From Cheilinus undulatus (lineage: Eukaryota; Chordata; Actinopteri; Labriformes; Labridae), in assembly GCF_018320785.1 (NCBI RefSeq), contig NC_054873.1, positions 27,680,196 through 27,744,195 of the forward strand: a stretch of DNA of 64,000 bases, given 5' to 3'. A program made the translations under genes and the position numbers. A model generated the notes under the pieces. That model worked only from the letters and a program-made list of their open reading frames with translations. It was not told where the DNA came from and did no database searches. Shown here piece after piece: positions 22,901-37,900 of the stretch (positions are counted from its first letter, which is position 1; every line of letters begins with the position of its first letter).

Positions 22901-25900
22901 TGTTGCAACTGATGCTGAAGCATCTGATTTTGTTGTTGCTGATCCTGAAGCTGGATGTTGTTAAGGACTTGCTGATTTTGTTGCAGCTGTTGTTGCTGTT
23001 GAATATTCTCCATGATTTGTTGCTGCTGCAGTTGCTGTTGGTCTTGGGGCTGTAATATCATTTGCTGTTGGAGTTGCATGTTGCCAAGAACTTGCTGTTG
23101 CTGCTGCTGCAAGTGTTGCTGCTGTTGGAGGTTACCAAGAATTTGCTGCTGTTGCTGCATTTGTTGGTGCTGTTGAAACTGTTGTTGTATTTGTTGTTGT
23201 TGCTGCTGTTGTTGCATCTGTTGTTGCTGTTGTATCTGCAGTTGTTGCTGAGTAGATAGCGGGCTATCAGTCGTTCCCAATCTAAGGCTGTTCATGTTTT
23301 CCTGGACGTGCTGCTGAAGAGAGTCTGCAGAGATGGTGGGGCTGAAAAGCACAGAGTTTAGCTGCTGCTGAACCACAGCCGCCTCCAACACCTGCTGGAG
23401 TGTGGTGTTACCTCCAGCCTGTAGCTCCCTCACTGCCCTCTCTAGCTCGGCCACCCCCTCTTGGGGGAAGAGTGAAACCTGTGACTGTTGGGTCTGAGGC
23501 TGAGAGGAAGCTGCAATCTGGGGCATGGCCACAACTACAACCCCTCCACTGTTGTTGGAACTCTCAGGAGGCAGGCTGTCCTGGGGGTCTCTGAGGAATT
23601 GCTGGGGGACTTCTGGAGTCACAGGTGGGATTGTTGTATCACCTGCAACTGGAAAGGATGTTGTCGGGGCAATTTCTTGTTTTTGTATGGTGCTGAGAGA
23701 CTCTAGGCTTGGGAAAACAGGGGGTGCATGTGGTAGCACTACATCCTCAGGTTGTAGGGGCATTGGGCTTTGATAGGTCTCTCCAACTGGATGAGGGCTA
23801 GAGCTGAGCTCCAGGGTCTGCTGCACTGATGCAAGAGGGTCAGCAGATGGCTAAGAGATAGGAGAGCATAGAAAAGTTAAGCCTGAAACACCTGAAATTG
23901 TTATTTTAATTCTGCTATCTAGAGAATGAATGGTGTCTTACCTTGAAGACATCATTTGGAGGTGGATTGCTAGATACTTCCATTGGTGTGTCCTCCTGTC
24001 GTTTTGAGGGCTGACCAGAGCAGTCAGCTTGCTCAGAGGATTTGATCTGACCATCAAACACACACGTCTGAACCAGGGAGGGCTCCTCTAATTTTACTGT
24101 TCGCACATTTAGGCTGTCAGCTGAAGGTAATACATGAAAAGAAGAAAAGTGTTTCTGTGTGACGACCAAGACTACATCTGAGTTACAGATTAAATGGTGT
24201 ACTTTTAACTAGATTTCTGTTACAAGTGCTGAAATCATAGAGTAAGTAAAGTTTTTTCATAAAGTAATGTGGTGATAGTATCTCTGAAAAAGGATTTCAG
24301 TGACAGTCATCCCCATATATTCCTGTTTTTCCTCATGAAATGTTCAGATCACTTTGTCATTCAAAAAAAAAAAAAAAGGCCATACCTGAGCTAGCAGTTG
24401 TGACTGAGTCTGGAGTGTATGTGAAGGGCTGGGCATCATGCGATCTGCCAGCATTGGTCATCACAAAGATTCCCACAGAAACTGGAGAAGTGATCGACTG
24501 GTTGTGGAACGCGGGAACTGTCACTATTAAATGGTTCTGGAAATCATATGAAGGAAAAAAAGTAAGATCAACACAAGCAGGCATGCTTGAAACAGCAGTT
24601 CAGATGTTTTGGAAAAGGTGAAACAGAAAAGTATCCAAACATTAAATTTTATTTACCTGATGGAACAGGTCCATATCAATCTTTGCCTCAGCTTGCCAGG
24701 AATTATCGTCTACAATTAGAACACATTTTTGAAAGAACATTTGGCCATTTATCAGAGGTTTACATGCAGACACCTACAACTACAACTACATTGAGATACA
24801 GCTCTGACAACCTGCCTGTCTCACCTGCAATGTTCTCTTGAAAAATGACTTTGGTTCCTTTGAGGAAATTCTTTCCAATAATGAAAACTTCTTCTCCTCC
24901 ACTCACTGTACAGCTGTGAAGACTCTTCTTCAGGATCTCTGGCACACCTGCTGGCTGAGCTGAAGAATAATAAAAAAGTATAAACATAACAAAAAGTTAG
25001 CATTCAAGTTGTTATTATTAATGCTATGTGTGCCAGTTATTTAGAGCTTTTTATCAGTTTATGTTGTATCCGAAGTACTCACTGCAGAGAATAGGTGATG
25101 AGGGGATTTGTAGAATAAGGGCTGATCCATCAGGTTGGGGGATACTGACTCTGAAGGCCAGCCTGGCACGAGTGCTTTTCTTCTTGGACCCTGCAACACC
25201 AATACGGGCCTCCACATCTGCATTACGAAGCTTCAAAATTCCCACGCAGTCAACCCTGTAGAAACAACACATGATTTTGAATGCATGACAACCACAATGA
25301 ACATTTGTTAAAAAAAATCAGCATGATTGGCATGAACTTGAAATAAGCTCTTACGCAAGCGTCATGTCGTTGCTGGGCTCCAGGGGGATCTCAATAACAG
25401 TGGTGCCTTCTATGTCTACCTCTTTGCAGGCAGTGGTGTTGCGTCCTGTCACTCTGCATGCCTGGTAGAAACCGTGAGGCTTCACTCTGCCTGCATCATT
25501 CGCAACAAACACCTGCAGCACTACTGGTTCGCTGACACCTTCCAGCTAGGGACATAAAAATAGAGAACTTTTGTGAATAACTAGTAACAGAATATGTACT
25601 TACCAAATAATTCATGAAGAACATTCAAAATATGCAGAGCGATGCTTCCTTGCTCTAACATCTGTGCTAAATCAAAATGATTAGGGATGAAAATTTAATG
25701 CCAAAACAGTGTTTATTTTGATCCTCTGGCCATTTGGTTCTGGTAAAGAACATTATCATGCAAAATACTGCATGTTATCCCATGTATGATAAAGCTTTGA
25801 AATAACAAGACTGTGTCCATGGCTACTGACTAATGAGTGAAAAGCTTCAGATGTGTTTGAACTGATCTAAGAATTCTCTTGAGCCATGCAGTACTCCATG

Positions 25901-28900
25901 CTCTGTGTATTTTTGGCCTTACCAGTCAATTCCAACATGCATATTAATATTTATGATGTGTAAAGAACAAGGAAGTGGCATTCTCCATCAGACCTTGACA
26001 GTGGGGAATCCTTGTTGTGTGCGGTCTTTGACGGATCCTCTGCTGCCCTCTGTGAGATAGCGTGCCCTGTGTTGGGTCTCTGGTTGTACCAGGATCTTTA
26101 GCTCCTTCCCATCACTTCTTTGGGGGTACTGAGTAGAGAGCGATCCATTCTTTACTGCAGTTCCCGACTCATGAGAGCTGAAAAGAAACAACAATCACAT
26201 TATGACATGACATGATGACATTAAATCACCACAGCAAAACTTGATTAAATGATGATTACTGTATTTCTACAAAAGGACAAAAACAGCCTGAGTATAAATG
26301 CTGACAGGATAAGGGTTGCTCTACCTGGAACCAGACTTGTCTGTACCCAGCTGTGACAGGACAAAATGAGGGGCCTTGGCACTGTCAGCATCAAACACAT
26401 CCATGCTGTCCTCTGGATTAGCCGGTTTAGGGCCAGGCCGCTGGCGAGGGGTGCGCTTTCTAGACTTGCGTGGCACCTCTGTGTTGTCATTGTAAGAGAT
26501 GGAGCTGATCAAGCTGAAGTTGGAGAGGGAATCATCGGCCCATATACTGCTGCTGTGCTCCGAGTCTGGACCCGTTGGACCAGATACAGCAGGCTCCTCT
26601 TGGCAAGACATCTGGCTGTCATCGAAAAGGTCTTCAGGTGGTGGGGATATGCTCAATACAGGCCTCCGTTTTGATGGGGTGTTCTGAGGCTGCTGGACTC
26701 CTAGCCCTGACAAAACTGCTGAACCTATGTCTCCTGCAGCAGCAGTATTTGCTCCACTGTTGCCTCTGTTGGGGGCAGATGCTGCACCCTCCATACCTTG
26801 CATCTCTGAAGCTCCAGCTCCATCCACTCCAATGGAGTGGAGATGCTGGGAAACCTTGAGATGGTCTGAGGATGAGGTAGAGGAGCCAGTGGATGGGACT
26901 CCCATGGCGAGGGAGGAGGAGGCAGAGGGACTGGAGGTGGAGGAGGTGGCATCTGTAGTAGTATATACAGATAAACAAGTTAGTAAAGATGTTCAACACA
27001 GTGCAGGCTAGCAGTCCCATTCAAGCAGCTGAATTTGTGCATGATTTGTATTGATTTCCCCTCTTCCCAACTCTAATTTCAACAGACTGTTGTGGGTTAT
27101 ATGCTCTCACTGTGCATGCGAGAGCTGTCAAGCATTGATCAAATATTCTGAAGTTAAAGTTGAGAAGGGTACTTTAGGTCCCACAATGTTTTGATTCCTA
27201 CAAAATCCTTTCTCAATTAAAATCAATGTGACAAAACTGACATGCTTTGTTTACAAAAACAAAAGCAAGCTATAAATTGTAACATACACATTGCCAGAAA
27301 GAAACAGAACAAAATCTGGTCAAACTTTCTTGTACAGCCAAATTTGCAAGCTGGTAATGTGGCGCCAAATTAAATTTGCCAGGGTTACAGTACAGTTTGT
27401 GCAATGTGCATTCAGTAGTAAAACAGTAGTTTGCGCATGCCAATTGGAAGATTTGGTTGGGACTGAGCGTAGCCATGGAGACAGAATAAACAAGCCTCTG
27501 ACCTATGGAGCAGTGAACTGCAGACCATTTTATATGCAGACACTCCCTGCCTCAGAGGGAACTTCCTGCAATAAAAACGAGACAGCCAATGAGCAACAAG
27601 AGAGCTGATCATTCAAGATTCAACTTCTGTCAATCAGTAAATTGGATGAATTCAAACACTGAAGGAAGGGATAACTTTTGAAGTTGATCATTGATAAACA
27701 TTTTGAAGCAGGGTATTTGGTTAATGATGATCTGAAGGACATTACAGTAATCATGCGTTTGATCTGCCCTGCTTAGGGCCAGCTGGGTCAGACAGAATAG
27801 TTCAAGGGTAGCGTTAACGAAAGCTCTCTCCAACATGACTGTTGACCAGTAAGGTTGCTCTATAGATGAAACTCCAGAGTAAAACTCCTCATAGTTAAAG
27901 CTGGTGTTGGCTTTACTGAACCATGATCCAAGATCAGACCATGTGGTTTTGTTTTGATTTTTGTTGAGTGTTATATTTTTTGCTAGATCACTCCTATTAC
28001 AGTCCAATATATGTTCGGGGCAACTTCACTGTTTCACAAAGAGATAAATTAGCTAAAAAATCTGATTTGGATGGATAGCTACCTGCTGTATAGGTGTGTT
28101 TGAAACATGTTATAGACATTTTCTGCTGTAGGCACTTGTCATGTCTTTTAAGGCATCTACAGTTTATCTGCTTATTTAATAGTCTCATTGTAAACTGATG
28201 CTTTGGTAGGTCCTACAAAAGCAAATGAGACCATCAGCAAGAGTTTGCCTACTTATTTCTGGATAATAATTCCTAAACACATTCCCTGGCCAGATACCCA
28301 GTAAAAATCAGCATCAAGACCAAAGACCCCATTTTGTCCTTATGTTGGTATGCTGTTGTACATCAGAGGGAATATTTATGTTGCTGCTCAAACCCCAAAT
28401 AAGAAAGTGAAATTAGAAAAATCCAAAACCAAAAAGCTTCAAGGACAGTTAGAGAGCTAAAAACACCGATTTATCTTGATTGGTCAATCCAGTTTTGAAA
28501 AAATGCATACATTGAAAGGCAGTTCTAGACATGACTCATAACAGATCCCAATTGACTCTCCCACTCCTCTATAGATACATAAATGTTATTTTTAGTGTAC
28601 AAATTGATTAGTTTATGTTTTTGGCTTAGAGTTAATTTATATGTTTACTAGATAAAATAGTTGTGTGCACTTTCTTTAAACAAGTTTTCACACTAGCCAC
28701 ATAAAAATCATAACTACTCTCTAAGCAGAGGTGTTGATATCTCATACTGATGAGGAGAAACTCTACATCTTAAACAACATGGAAGGTACTTGTAGTTGCT
28801 TTGGGACAAAAATCCTTTATGGCTGACTTTAAAGGAATGCACTAAATCAAGAATGATAAAACAGACACTGAAACACAACACATTTACACAGCATGAGGGG

Positions 28901-31900
28901 TGTTTGAGATGAATGCTTAAGCAAAAGAACAGCACTGGGAATCATCAGCATTAGTTAAACTTCTACCCTAAAGCTGAACTAAATCAATGTTTTTTCACTG
29001 CCTATAAAGCCATGAGATAAAGCATTTGGTGCAAGCATTACAGGGAAAGGTGCTGCAGAAAAAAGAACTGAAATGAAAAGAAACAAGCTATGTTAACATG
29101 CTGTTAATGCAAACTCAACTTTATGAGTGGTTGCTATTAAGAGAAAAGCTTTCCAGCAAAAGAAAACTGCCAGTGACCTTCATCACATTAAATCCATCAT
29201 GATCCTCACATTTAAAAAATTTTTACTAGCACAGGATAGATTAAGTGGCTACAAAGTGAATTTAGCAATGCCACTGCAGCGACTGCAGTGACTCAGCTTT
29301 TTTCAAAAAGACGTTTCCTTTCCTGTCAGTTTTAGAACAAAAAGGTAAAGATCTCTAAGCTCCTATTAAGCACCTAAACCCCATCACTTGGATTCCAAGA
29401 AGGCAGTATTTAATGACATTTCACTGTTGGGATTATAAGAGAAGTTGTCACTCTGATTGAGAAAAGCTAACAGGACCACTTCAGAGAGTCAAACAAGCTG
29501 TCAAACAGAATGCACTGAAAAGATGCAGTTAGGATACAATACATGAAACGGATTCTTTGAATACTAAACAAACATTTAAGAACTTGTATCCCATATAAAT
29601 GTTATACTATAGTTTAAGTCCAACTTTACTATTTATCACTGCCTCACCTCCAAGCTAATTGCACCATAGTCTTGTGGAACCAAGAAATCCTCAATAAGGT
29701 AAAGACTAACATGACAGTGCCTTTTTATGCTAGCAGTACTAACATAGCTCAGCTAAATGATATACCTGTAAATTCAATCTAAAACATCCACAAACTTCAA
29801 TGATCTCAGAATTCAGTGAAAGGGTGAAGCTGCCCCTGGACTCTTAAACAAGTTTTATTTTTTCCTTCACCCCTACTGTCTTGGGGAAAAGTTTTCAAAG
29901 TAAACCTGATCCCAGATCATGGTTTTCTTAAACTGAGCAGGTATCTTACCTGAAGCCAAAGCCGCAGAGGGGGGAGGTCCCGCCTCTCCCCCACTTGTCT
30001 GGCTCATGGTGGGCGGGTCTGTCTGGGTGGACGGCGGTTGGAGCTGTAGCTCTTTAGGGAGGAGGTCATATACCGACTCTGTTGAAGAGGATAAGCAGGA
30101 GAAATCCAGTTAGCTTCTGAAAAACATACATTATATTAGTGTCACAGTAACGTGTAAGCAGAGGAGGCTGCTCATGTTTCCAGAAAAAATGATCTAAGGT
30201 TGACAAAATTTCCAATACTTTGAAACTTTTTCCAAAAACGCAATTATAAATGATGCAATCTCTGTCTGTAAATGATCAGTGTGAAAAAGAAACAGCTGAG
30301 GTGTATCTACCCGGGAATTTCAGAAATGCCTTTAGGACTTCACGTACAGCACTGGGAGGGGGGAGGGAGGGATAACACATGCCCACTCCCTCTTTTGTTG
30401 CCTGCCCATCAGCTCCAACATCAGACAGTCTATGTAGCTTTTCTGATTTGATTATTAGCCATAATCCCTTAACAATTCAAGGTAGAATCAACACAAGCAA
30501 CCTGAGTGTGAAACAATGGTATATTCTTCATCAGAAGACACAAATCTGATATTATCAATATCCTTTGAGAAAAGGATAAGATCTCTGGGGGAAAGAACTA
30601 CATGTCCCATAATCTAAGAGTGTCGCAGTGATGTCTCTAAAATGACGGAACCAGCTATCCATTAAGTTTGGCTTTCAGTTATTACTAAGGAAATTAAGAG
30701 TTGTTTTTCACTACAGAGGATTTGAATGAGGGGGATTCACTTCCAGATACAAAAATACTGAGTTTAAATACTCTGTATTCAAATGTTAAGATCTGGACCC
30801 TTACTGATCTGCAAATCTATCAAATACCCATACCTGGGTTTTCAGCTGAAAATGGGGTCTTGAGGTTTGGTTAGACTTTTTGAACAACTGCAGTTCTTCA
30901 GTCAAATTTAACAAAAAGCTGCCACAGGGGTAAGAGAGACAGAGAGCAGTGGTGTTCTATTCAAATTCACTATCAGAGAAGAGAAGATGACAGTGCCTCA
31001 ACTACACATATACGCTGATATAATTTCAGCAAGGAAAAGCTTCCAATATACAATCACCAGCCACTTTATTAGGTACACCTTGCTAGTACCAGGTTGGACA
31101 CTCTCTTGCCATCAGAACTGCACTAATTCTTTATGGCATAGTTTCAACAATCTCCTCAGAGATTTTGGTCCATATTGACATGATAACATTGCGCAGTTGC
31201 AGCAGATTTGTCAGCTGCACACCCATGATGCATATCTCATGTTTGAGATGATTTGAGCTTTGTGACATGGTGCATTTTCCTGCTGGAAGTAGCCATCAGA
31301 AGATGGGTAAACTGTAGTCATAAAGGGATGGGCATGGTCAGCAACAATACTCAGGAAGGCTGTGGCGTTTCTCACCCAAATTCTCACCCTACCACCTGAC
31401 CTGAATGTTGCAGCTGAAACTGATTTACTGTTGTCTTTGTATCATCTCAAACCAATCTTCCTATTCTCCTCTGACATCAACAAGCTATCTCCTTCCACAC
31501 AACTGCCGCTCACTGGATTTTTGACCTTTCAGACCATTCTCTGTAAACCCAAGCAATGGTTATGTGTGACAATCCTAGTAGATCCGCAGTTTCTGAAATA
31601 CTCAGACCAGCCCGTCTGGCACCATACCACATTCAAGGTCACTTAAATCCCCTTTCTTCCCCATTCTGATGCTTGGTTTGAACTTCAGCAAGTTGTCTTG
31701 ACCATGTCTACATGCCTAAATACATTGAGTTACTGCCATGTGAGTGGCCGACTAGCTATGTTAACCAGCAAGTGAACGGCTGTACCTAATAAAGGGGCTG
31801 TGAGTGTGCTTATGCAATACAAAGTGTAGAAGTTTGCTTGCAAGTTTTGGTCCTTGAAGACAAAAAAATATCTCACATTGGGTACACGGGGTTGTGTATT

Positions 31901-34900
31901 GAGACATTTATTGAATGAATGCATCAAAAGATTTAAAAAAAACCCTGTTATCTTTAGTCATGACAATCCTACTTCTTTGAGAACAATTTATAGTTGGAGC
32001 CCAGAGATTTAGACTTTAATGGTAAAATCAGTATTCTGTAAAAGAGAACAGATCATTCTCTGCTTGTACCAAAATCTTGAGATGCTCCCTGTCACTAAAC
32101 TGATTTTAAAAACTCTAAGAAGTTTCAAAGCATTCAAATGAAGAGGCTGCAGGGCAAACCACCACTTAAGACCTGATCACTGAGATCTTGAGTTTACCAT
32201 TTTCTGTTGTACTTTTTAGTCCTCAAGTCAACCATTTTCTTTTTTTACCTCAAACTTTCCTCTGCAGAAGAAAGTGGGTGTGTACTCTCCCATGCAGTTC
32301 ACATGGACTAAAAAACTGCAGAGTTACTGCTGTTGCTATTTCTGCTGAATGAGATGTTGCTATCCATGTCAAGTAAGAAATCCAAGTTTGCTATTACTGA
32401 CTCCCATTTTCATTCAATCCTTTATCAATCCCCCAAAATGTAAAAAAAAAAAAATCATAAAACAAGAAATATTTCACTTGTTTCAGAGTTGTCAAGCTGG
32501 TTAACAGTCACTGGAAATAAGGGCAAGCAGAGTAAAACTGAAACTAAACCTGTGTCTCATCATGATCATGATAACTTAATGAAGTTATTGTATTGTATTG
32601 ATCAATTTTTCCTCCACACATAAAAACATTCTGTTGTCAACACAAACACAACATGGGGCATCCTATGATGAATTTAATTAGCCTCTGAGGGGTTTAGAGT
32701 AATAAGACCCACCGAGACAGTCCTTGATTTTTGATGATACGATGATTCCTAGGAACTATCACCAACCTCTGCAGCTTCACTGAAGTAAACCACATTTGAT
32801 GGCAGATAAACACTTGATTAGGTAGTCGGGTTGCTAAGAAACAAGGACTCATCAACACCCTGAAACAAATATTTCAGCTTTGCATCGGCGGCACCCAGCA
32901 TGTGTAGTTGTCATTTGATACTCGACTATGACTTAGCACTAGCAGAACAGTGAAACTGACAAGACACATGATCTCGCACTTCTGTGACGTCAACAACGCT
33001 GTTGACCTAGTGACAGCAACACAAAGTCACCACGGTTCACACAAAGAGCTACACAGTGCTGCTTATAAGCTTACACAGACAGGCAAAACTGACAGCATTA
33101 AACTGTAAGCCAATATCTTCCTTTATTGCTTTACCAGAGCTGCACAATGTCCCTTTTGGTTCCTCTAAAATACAACTTATTCTTTGTACCCTGATCAGCT
33201 GAGGCTACAGTCTGCAACGTACAGTATTAGGTTTGCTATGCATATGATTACAATATTAAGATTTGAAGAACTCATCTCCAGTGGTTTTTACCCCCAAAAA
33301 AGAAAAGAGATCTCTCACTTCAGGGTCTTTATATACAAAAAATGACTCTAAAAAGCTCACAATGGGATCTGTGGTTTGTTTTTGTTGAGTTAACTGTTCC
33401 TTTAAACCAGTAAAACCACTACAGTGTATTTACACATTTAAAACAGAAAGCCAAACAGAAGATCTCCAGAAACCTTGGTGTCCTTGAGAACAGTTCTCAT
33501 AGTGAACTTCAACGTGACCAAAAACAACAGTAAAGTGTGCATGAACCGCAATATAAGCACCCATCTGTGTCTGTTGTGCTTTGTTTATGCTGTGAAGAGA
33601 GAAAGTCTTTGTGCATGACTGTATTACAGACTGACCGCCAACCCGACATGACCTCAGACTTGACTATTACCCCTTTCACACAGGAGGTGTGTCTGATGTG
33701 TGTCCACTTAGTGCCTGTTCCACCTGCCTGGAACCCATATGCATTAAACAGCATTCACATAACAGCCAAGGTCATCACTATTCACTGACTCACGCTGCAA
33801 TTGCATCAGAGGGCTACAGCACACATGTTACTGCCAGAAATCTGAATAAAATATCCTCACAAGGATGAAAGAAATGCCTGTTCAGTAAGCTGGACGCCCT
33901 CTGAGGAGGATCACCAAGACAGGCAAGATGGCATGCACTGACCAGATCAAATGAGTCAATGGAGCATTAAACTATGTCACTGTGCCAGGCCTGAAAGGAG
34001 CACAAAACTATCACTCAAGAGAGCTTACAGGTCAGTGATCACGCACACAGGCACTTACTGTGTGGATTTGGTTTCCATCCCTCGTTCTAAATTCAACTAT
34101 TCAGAAAATTTACAATTAACAGATCAACCTGTTCTATTTTATGGTAAAAATACTGTATCTCACAGTTTAAACTGTCATTATCTTCCAGAGGGTTGCTAAA
34201 TGTAAGCATTGCTTGGTTAACATATAAAATCACTTATCCACTAACTTATTTATTTAAATAAATTCATAGTATAGATTTTGTTATGTATCTTGAATTTACT
34301 CATGTGCAGGGCTTCCAGGGAAAGAAAGTATGCAAAACAGTGTATGTATACACACACTGAAGAGAAGACATGTGACTGATGCAGCAAACAATACTTTCAA
34401 CAACATACTTAACCAAATGCAGCTTTGGCATTTTATGCTTTTTGATATTTCACTCTACCATCAAATGAAGTTTCAGAGGATTCCTGTAAAAGGAAGTTTC
34501 AATCTGAAAACATCATCGCAATCAAGGCACCTTCAGTTTCCCTCTCTCTTTTTTAACAGTACACAACAGCTCAAACACTTCATTTATTTAGTCTTAAATA
34601 AAGAAATGACCTTCCTTCTGACCATGTAAATCTCTTCATCCCAGTGACTGACAGAGGAATTCTTCAGAAACAGATATGCAATGAGGAAAAGGATAAGGGT
34701 AGTCCTGACTCAGAGGAAGCTGAGTTGAAAGGAAAAAGAAGTTTAACTTCCCACAATTACCAGATGAATGCTGGACACTGATTGTATTTGGTTTGCCATA
34801 TGAAATCTGTGAAGTTTACTGCACAACTCTGCAGGCAATTGTGCCAGGAAAGTAGGCTGCAACATAGCAGCCAGGCAGGGGGCGTACTGACTTTAACCTA

Positions 34901-37900
34901 CACTTAGAACAATTAAATTACCTCAGCTCATAGTTATGCGCTGCTCATATAACACATGCCTTAGAGATTTTGCCAAATGGCAAGGCCACCACTCCATCTT
35001 TATTCTTTGCAGCTGGCTTTGGACTGAGAGTTCGGGATGACAGACAAATAGACAATTCATGAGGCTGATGTTTTTGTTGCAAATGAAAAAAAGAAATGCA
35101 AACCAAGAATGTTTCTCAGTGTCCAATAATGGCTGATTTAATGATACTTGAATACATAAAGTATGCTTAGCGCCAGACTACAGACAAAGGAGCTACTTAA
35201 TGCACTCTAACCACAAAGAATGCAATTCTGGACACTTTAGCATCCCTATTTACACTGAAACAGAATTATGCTTGCTAGAAATAGCTATATGTTGTATTTG
35301 ATTCTCCTCGGGCCTGTTTAGATCAATCACAGAGAAACCAGATCAGTAGCTTCAACTTAAGACAGCTTGTAGTGCGTTCATTTCCCTAAAGATACAGCAA
35401 GACACAACAAACATATTTAACAATACAGCTCAAGCTTTGTGATCATCAGCCTAGCCTGACATTAACCAACAAGCCAACGGATGACTGTGCAATTAATAAA
35501 CCAGCACAAACAAAAACACTGTTATTTAGCTGTCAATAGTAATGAAGCACTATGCTTTCAAAGGATTATTTTCAGGAGGGACATCCCTTCTCATGGCTCA
35601 TCTGAGTAGCACTGAACAGAGCCAAACAGATGAATAACCTTTTTGAATACACTAATACTACAGACATGTGTAAACCCTCATAACAAGCCCTGCTCTCTCT
35701 TAAAGGGTCAGTTTGACGTTATTTCCTCAAATATGGTTATACATATCATGCCATACAGATGTTTAAGTCTGTATTTATCCAGTGCATATGATGCATAATT
35801 CAATGGAGGAGAATAAGTTTTGTTTTTCTGATTGCAGTATCAAAAAAAAACAACAAAAAAACATCATATTGCAAAGTGAGTCCCATGTGATTTAATCTAA
35901 CCCCACACACTGATACCACTGATACCAAAGCTCAAGTTTCCTCTAACTGAATCTGCTCTGACTTTTGGGGATTTTCCAACCTCGCTAAATTAATACTTTT
36001 TTATGAAGGAGAGCAGCAGAACATATTGCATCCGCTGTGCCGTACAAAGAGAAAATATTTCTTCCGTAGCATACTTGATCCAATTAAGTTTTCATTTGAA
36101 GTTGGGGGAGGGTGACACAAAGATAACCTTTTACAGAATATTTAATCAACAAACCCTTTCCTGTCTTGAATGTTTTGCATTTAGTAATACATAATCTTGT
36201 TTCTTAACCTAAGATGTGTCATATATTTTATTAAATCAAGTAAACATAAACAAGGATTATCTACTGGAGGATGTTGAGAATAACTGCTCAGTTTATATGA
36301 TAATACCATGACAGGGAAAAGTATTAATATAAAAAACAGAGATGCAGGAAGAGTTTTGTTGTGAAGACAAGCCACAGTGCCCTAAAAAAACTTCTGCAGA
36401 CTCAGTCCTATTCATTTCTGAACATACTGTGCAGATTTGAATTACTTCTCGTGAGTTCAATGTTTATTTTCATAAATAGGCTATATTCAGAGCCACTTTG
36501 CCACGCTGACATTTGTTACTGAAGACTGGATTTTCTGTCATTTCAGAACTCAAATACCTGCATGCCTCATGAACAGATCATCACATTTTAAATATTACTG
36601 TAAAAAATAAATGCGCTACAACACCTGATAGTGGCCCAATGTTTTCTCTGTGGTGTGCTGTTCATCAGTAATTTAAATCCTAGATCTCAGTGAAATATCA
36701 AGAGATGAACATTACTGAGGGTGTGCCTTAACAATATAAATAAGCATAAAGAAAACATCAACAGGGAGCTCTGTAGTATTAATGAGAAAGTCCAAACTTT
36801 TTTGGCCACCCCGTAAACTCATCCACAAAACAAAATAAGCTACTCGGAGACAAAATAGCTAACAGTAACAAGAAGATATCCATCCACGAGTCAGAAGTAT
36901 CAGTCACTTCACTGACTCTTCGTAAATCAGCACTCTCTAATTTTACATCTGTTCAACTCTCGTAGCTGTTGTTAGCCACGATGGTAGCTTTCACTTCAGC
37001 ACAACAAATGATCAGCTTGAAGAAGCCTTCACCTCATCTTCTCCTCTCTGGAATCATCACAAACAATGGTGCTAACATGATTTGTTTGCCTATTAAGTAA
37101 TGCATCTCATGAGAGCTGCGGCAGCCGTCATAAAGCAGTTGTTTGTTGCTGCTGTAATCTGGCTTGCTATGCTAATTAAGCCACAGCCATGGCTGTAGAA
37201 GTTACTTTTTATGCTGTTATTTCTCATTTCCTTTTATTTTTTAGCAAGTATATTCAGTTTTACAAACCCAGAAATTCTTGTCACACTGGTTACAATCCAA
37301 AGGGCATACACAGGTGTTTATGGTGTTAAGTGTAAGGCTCGAGGGTCATCACCAGATACTTGTTATGCCCAGAGTGGGATATATACAACCAATCTTCTGT
37401 CCCAAATTTAGTGTTACAATCCACTGAGCTATACAGCCACATTTACAATGCTAAATGTAACACTAAATAGGTTAAAATATTTTAGCCAAAAACAGCATGT
37501 GTGCAATGTGACTTGAAAATGACTGCTACATGGAGTACTCCCATCCCTACTTGTGACAGTCAGAGAGTTTGAAGACTATACAAATCACAGAAGTCATCCA
37601 AAGACTGATGGGGCCACATAAGTCAGGTGAAAGAACTGGAACACAAATTGTTAATAAACTATTATTACTATAAATAAACAGACTGGGGTACCACATTGTT
37701 TCCAACTTTAACACAGAAAACCATTCCCCCTACATAGTGCAATCTAGTCTCGCAGGCCAAAATGTAACTTGGCCTGCTGACCCCTTCACCTGCTTACAGT
37801 GTGATATACTGTACATCTCCCACTAGCTCTCTGATGAGTTTCCTTGACCCCAACATGAGCATACACTTGGATGACTGGGATATAAATAAACTGGCATCAT

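Noticed and set aside
21691-23773. Several + strand frames and alternative - strand frames over nfat5 exon 11.
   Set aside because: They are shadows of the Gln-rich coding exon: CAG/CAA repeats are open in other frames as Leu-, Ser-, Ala- or Asn-rich sequence.
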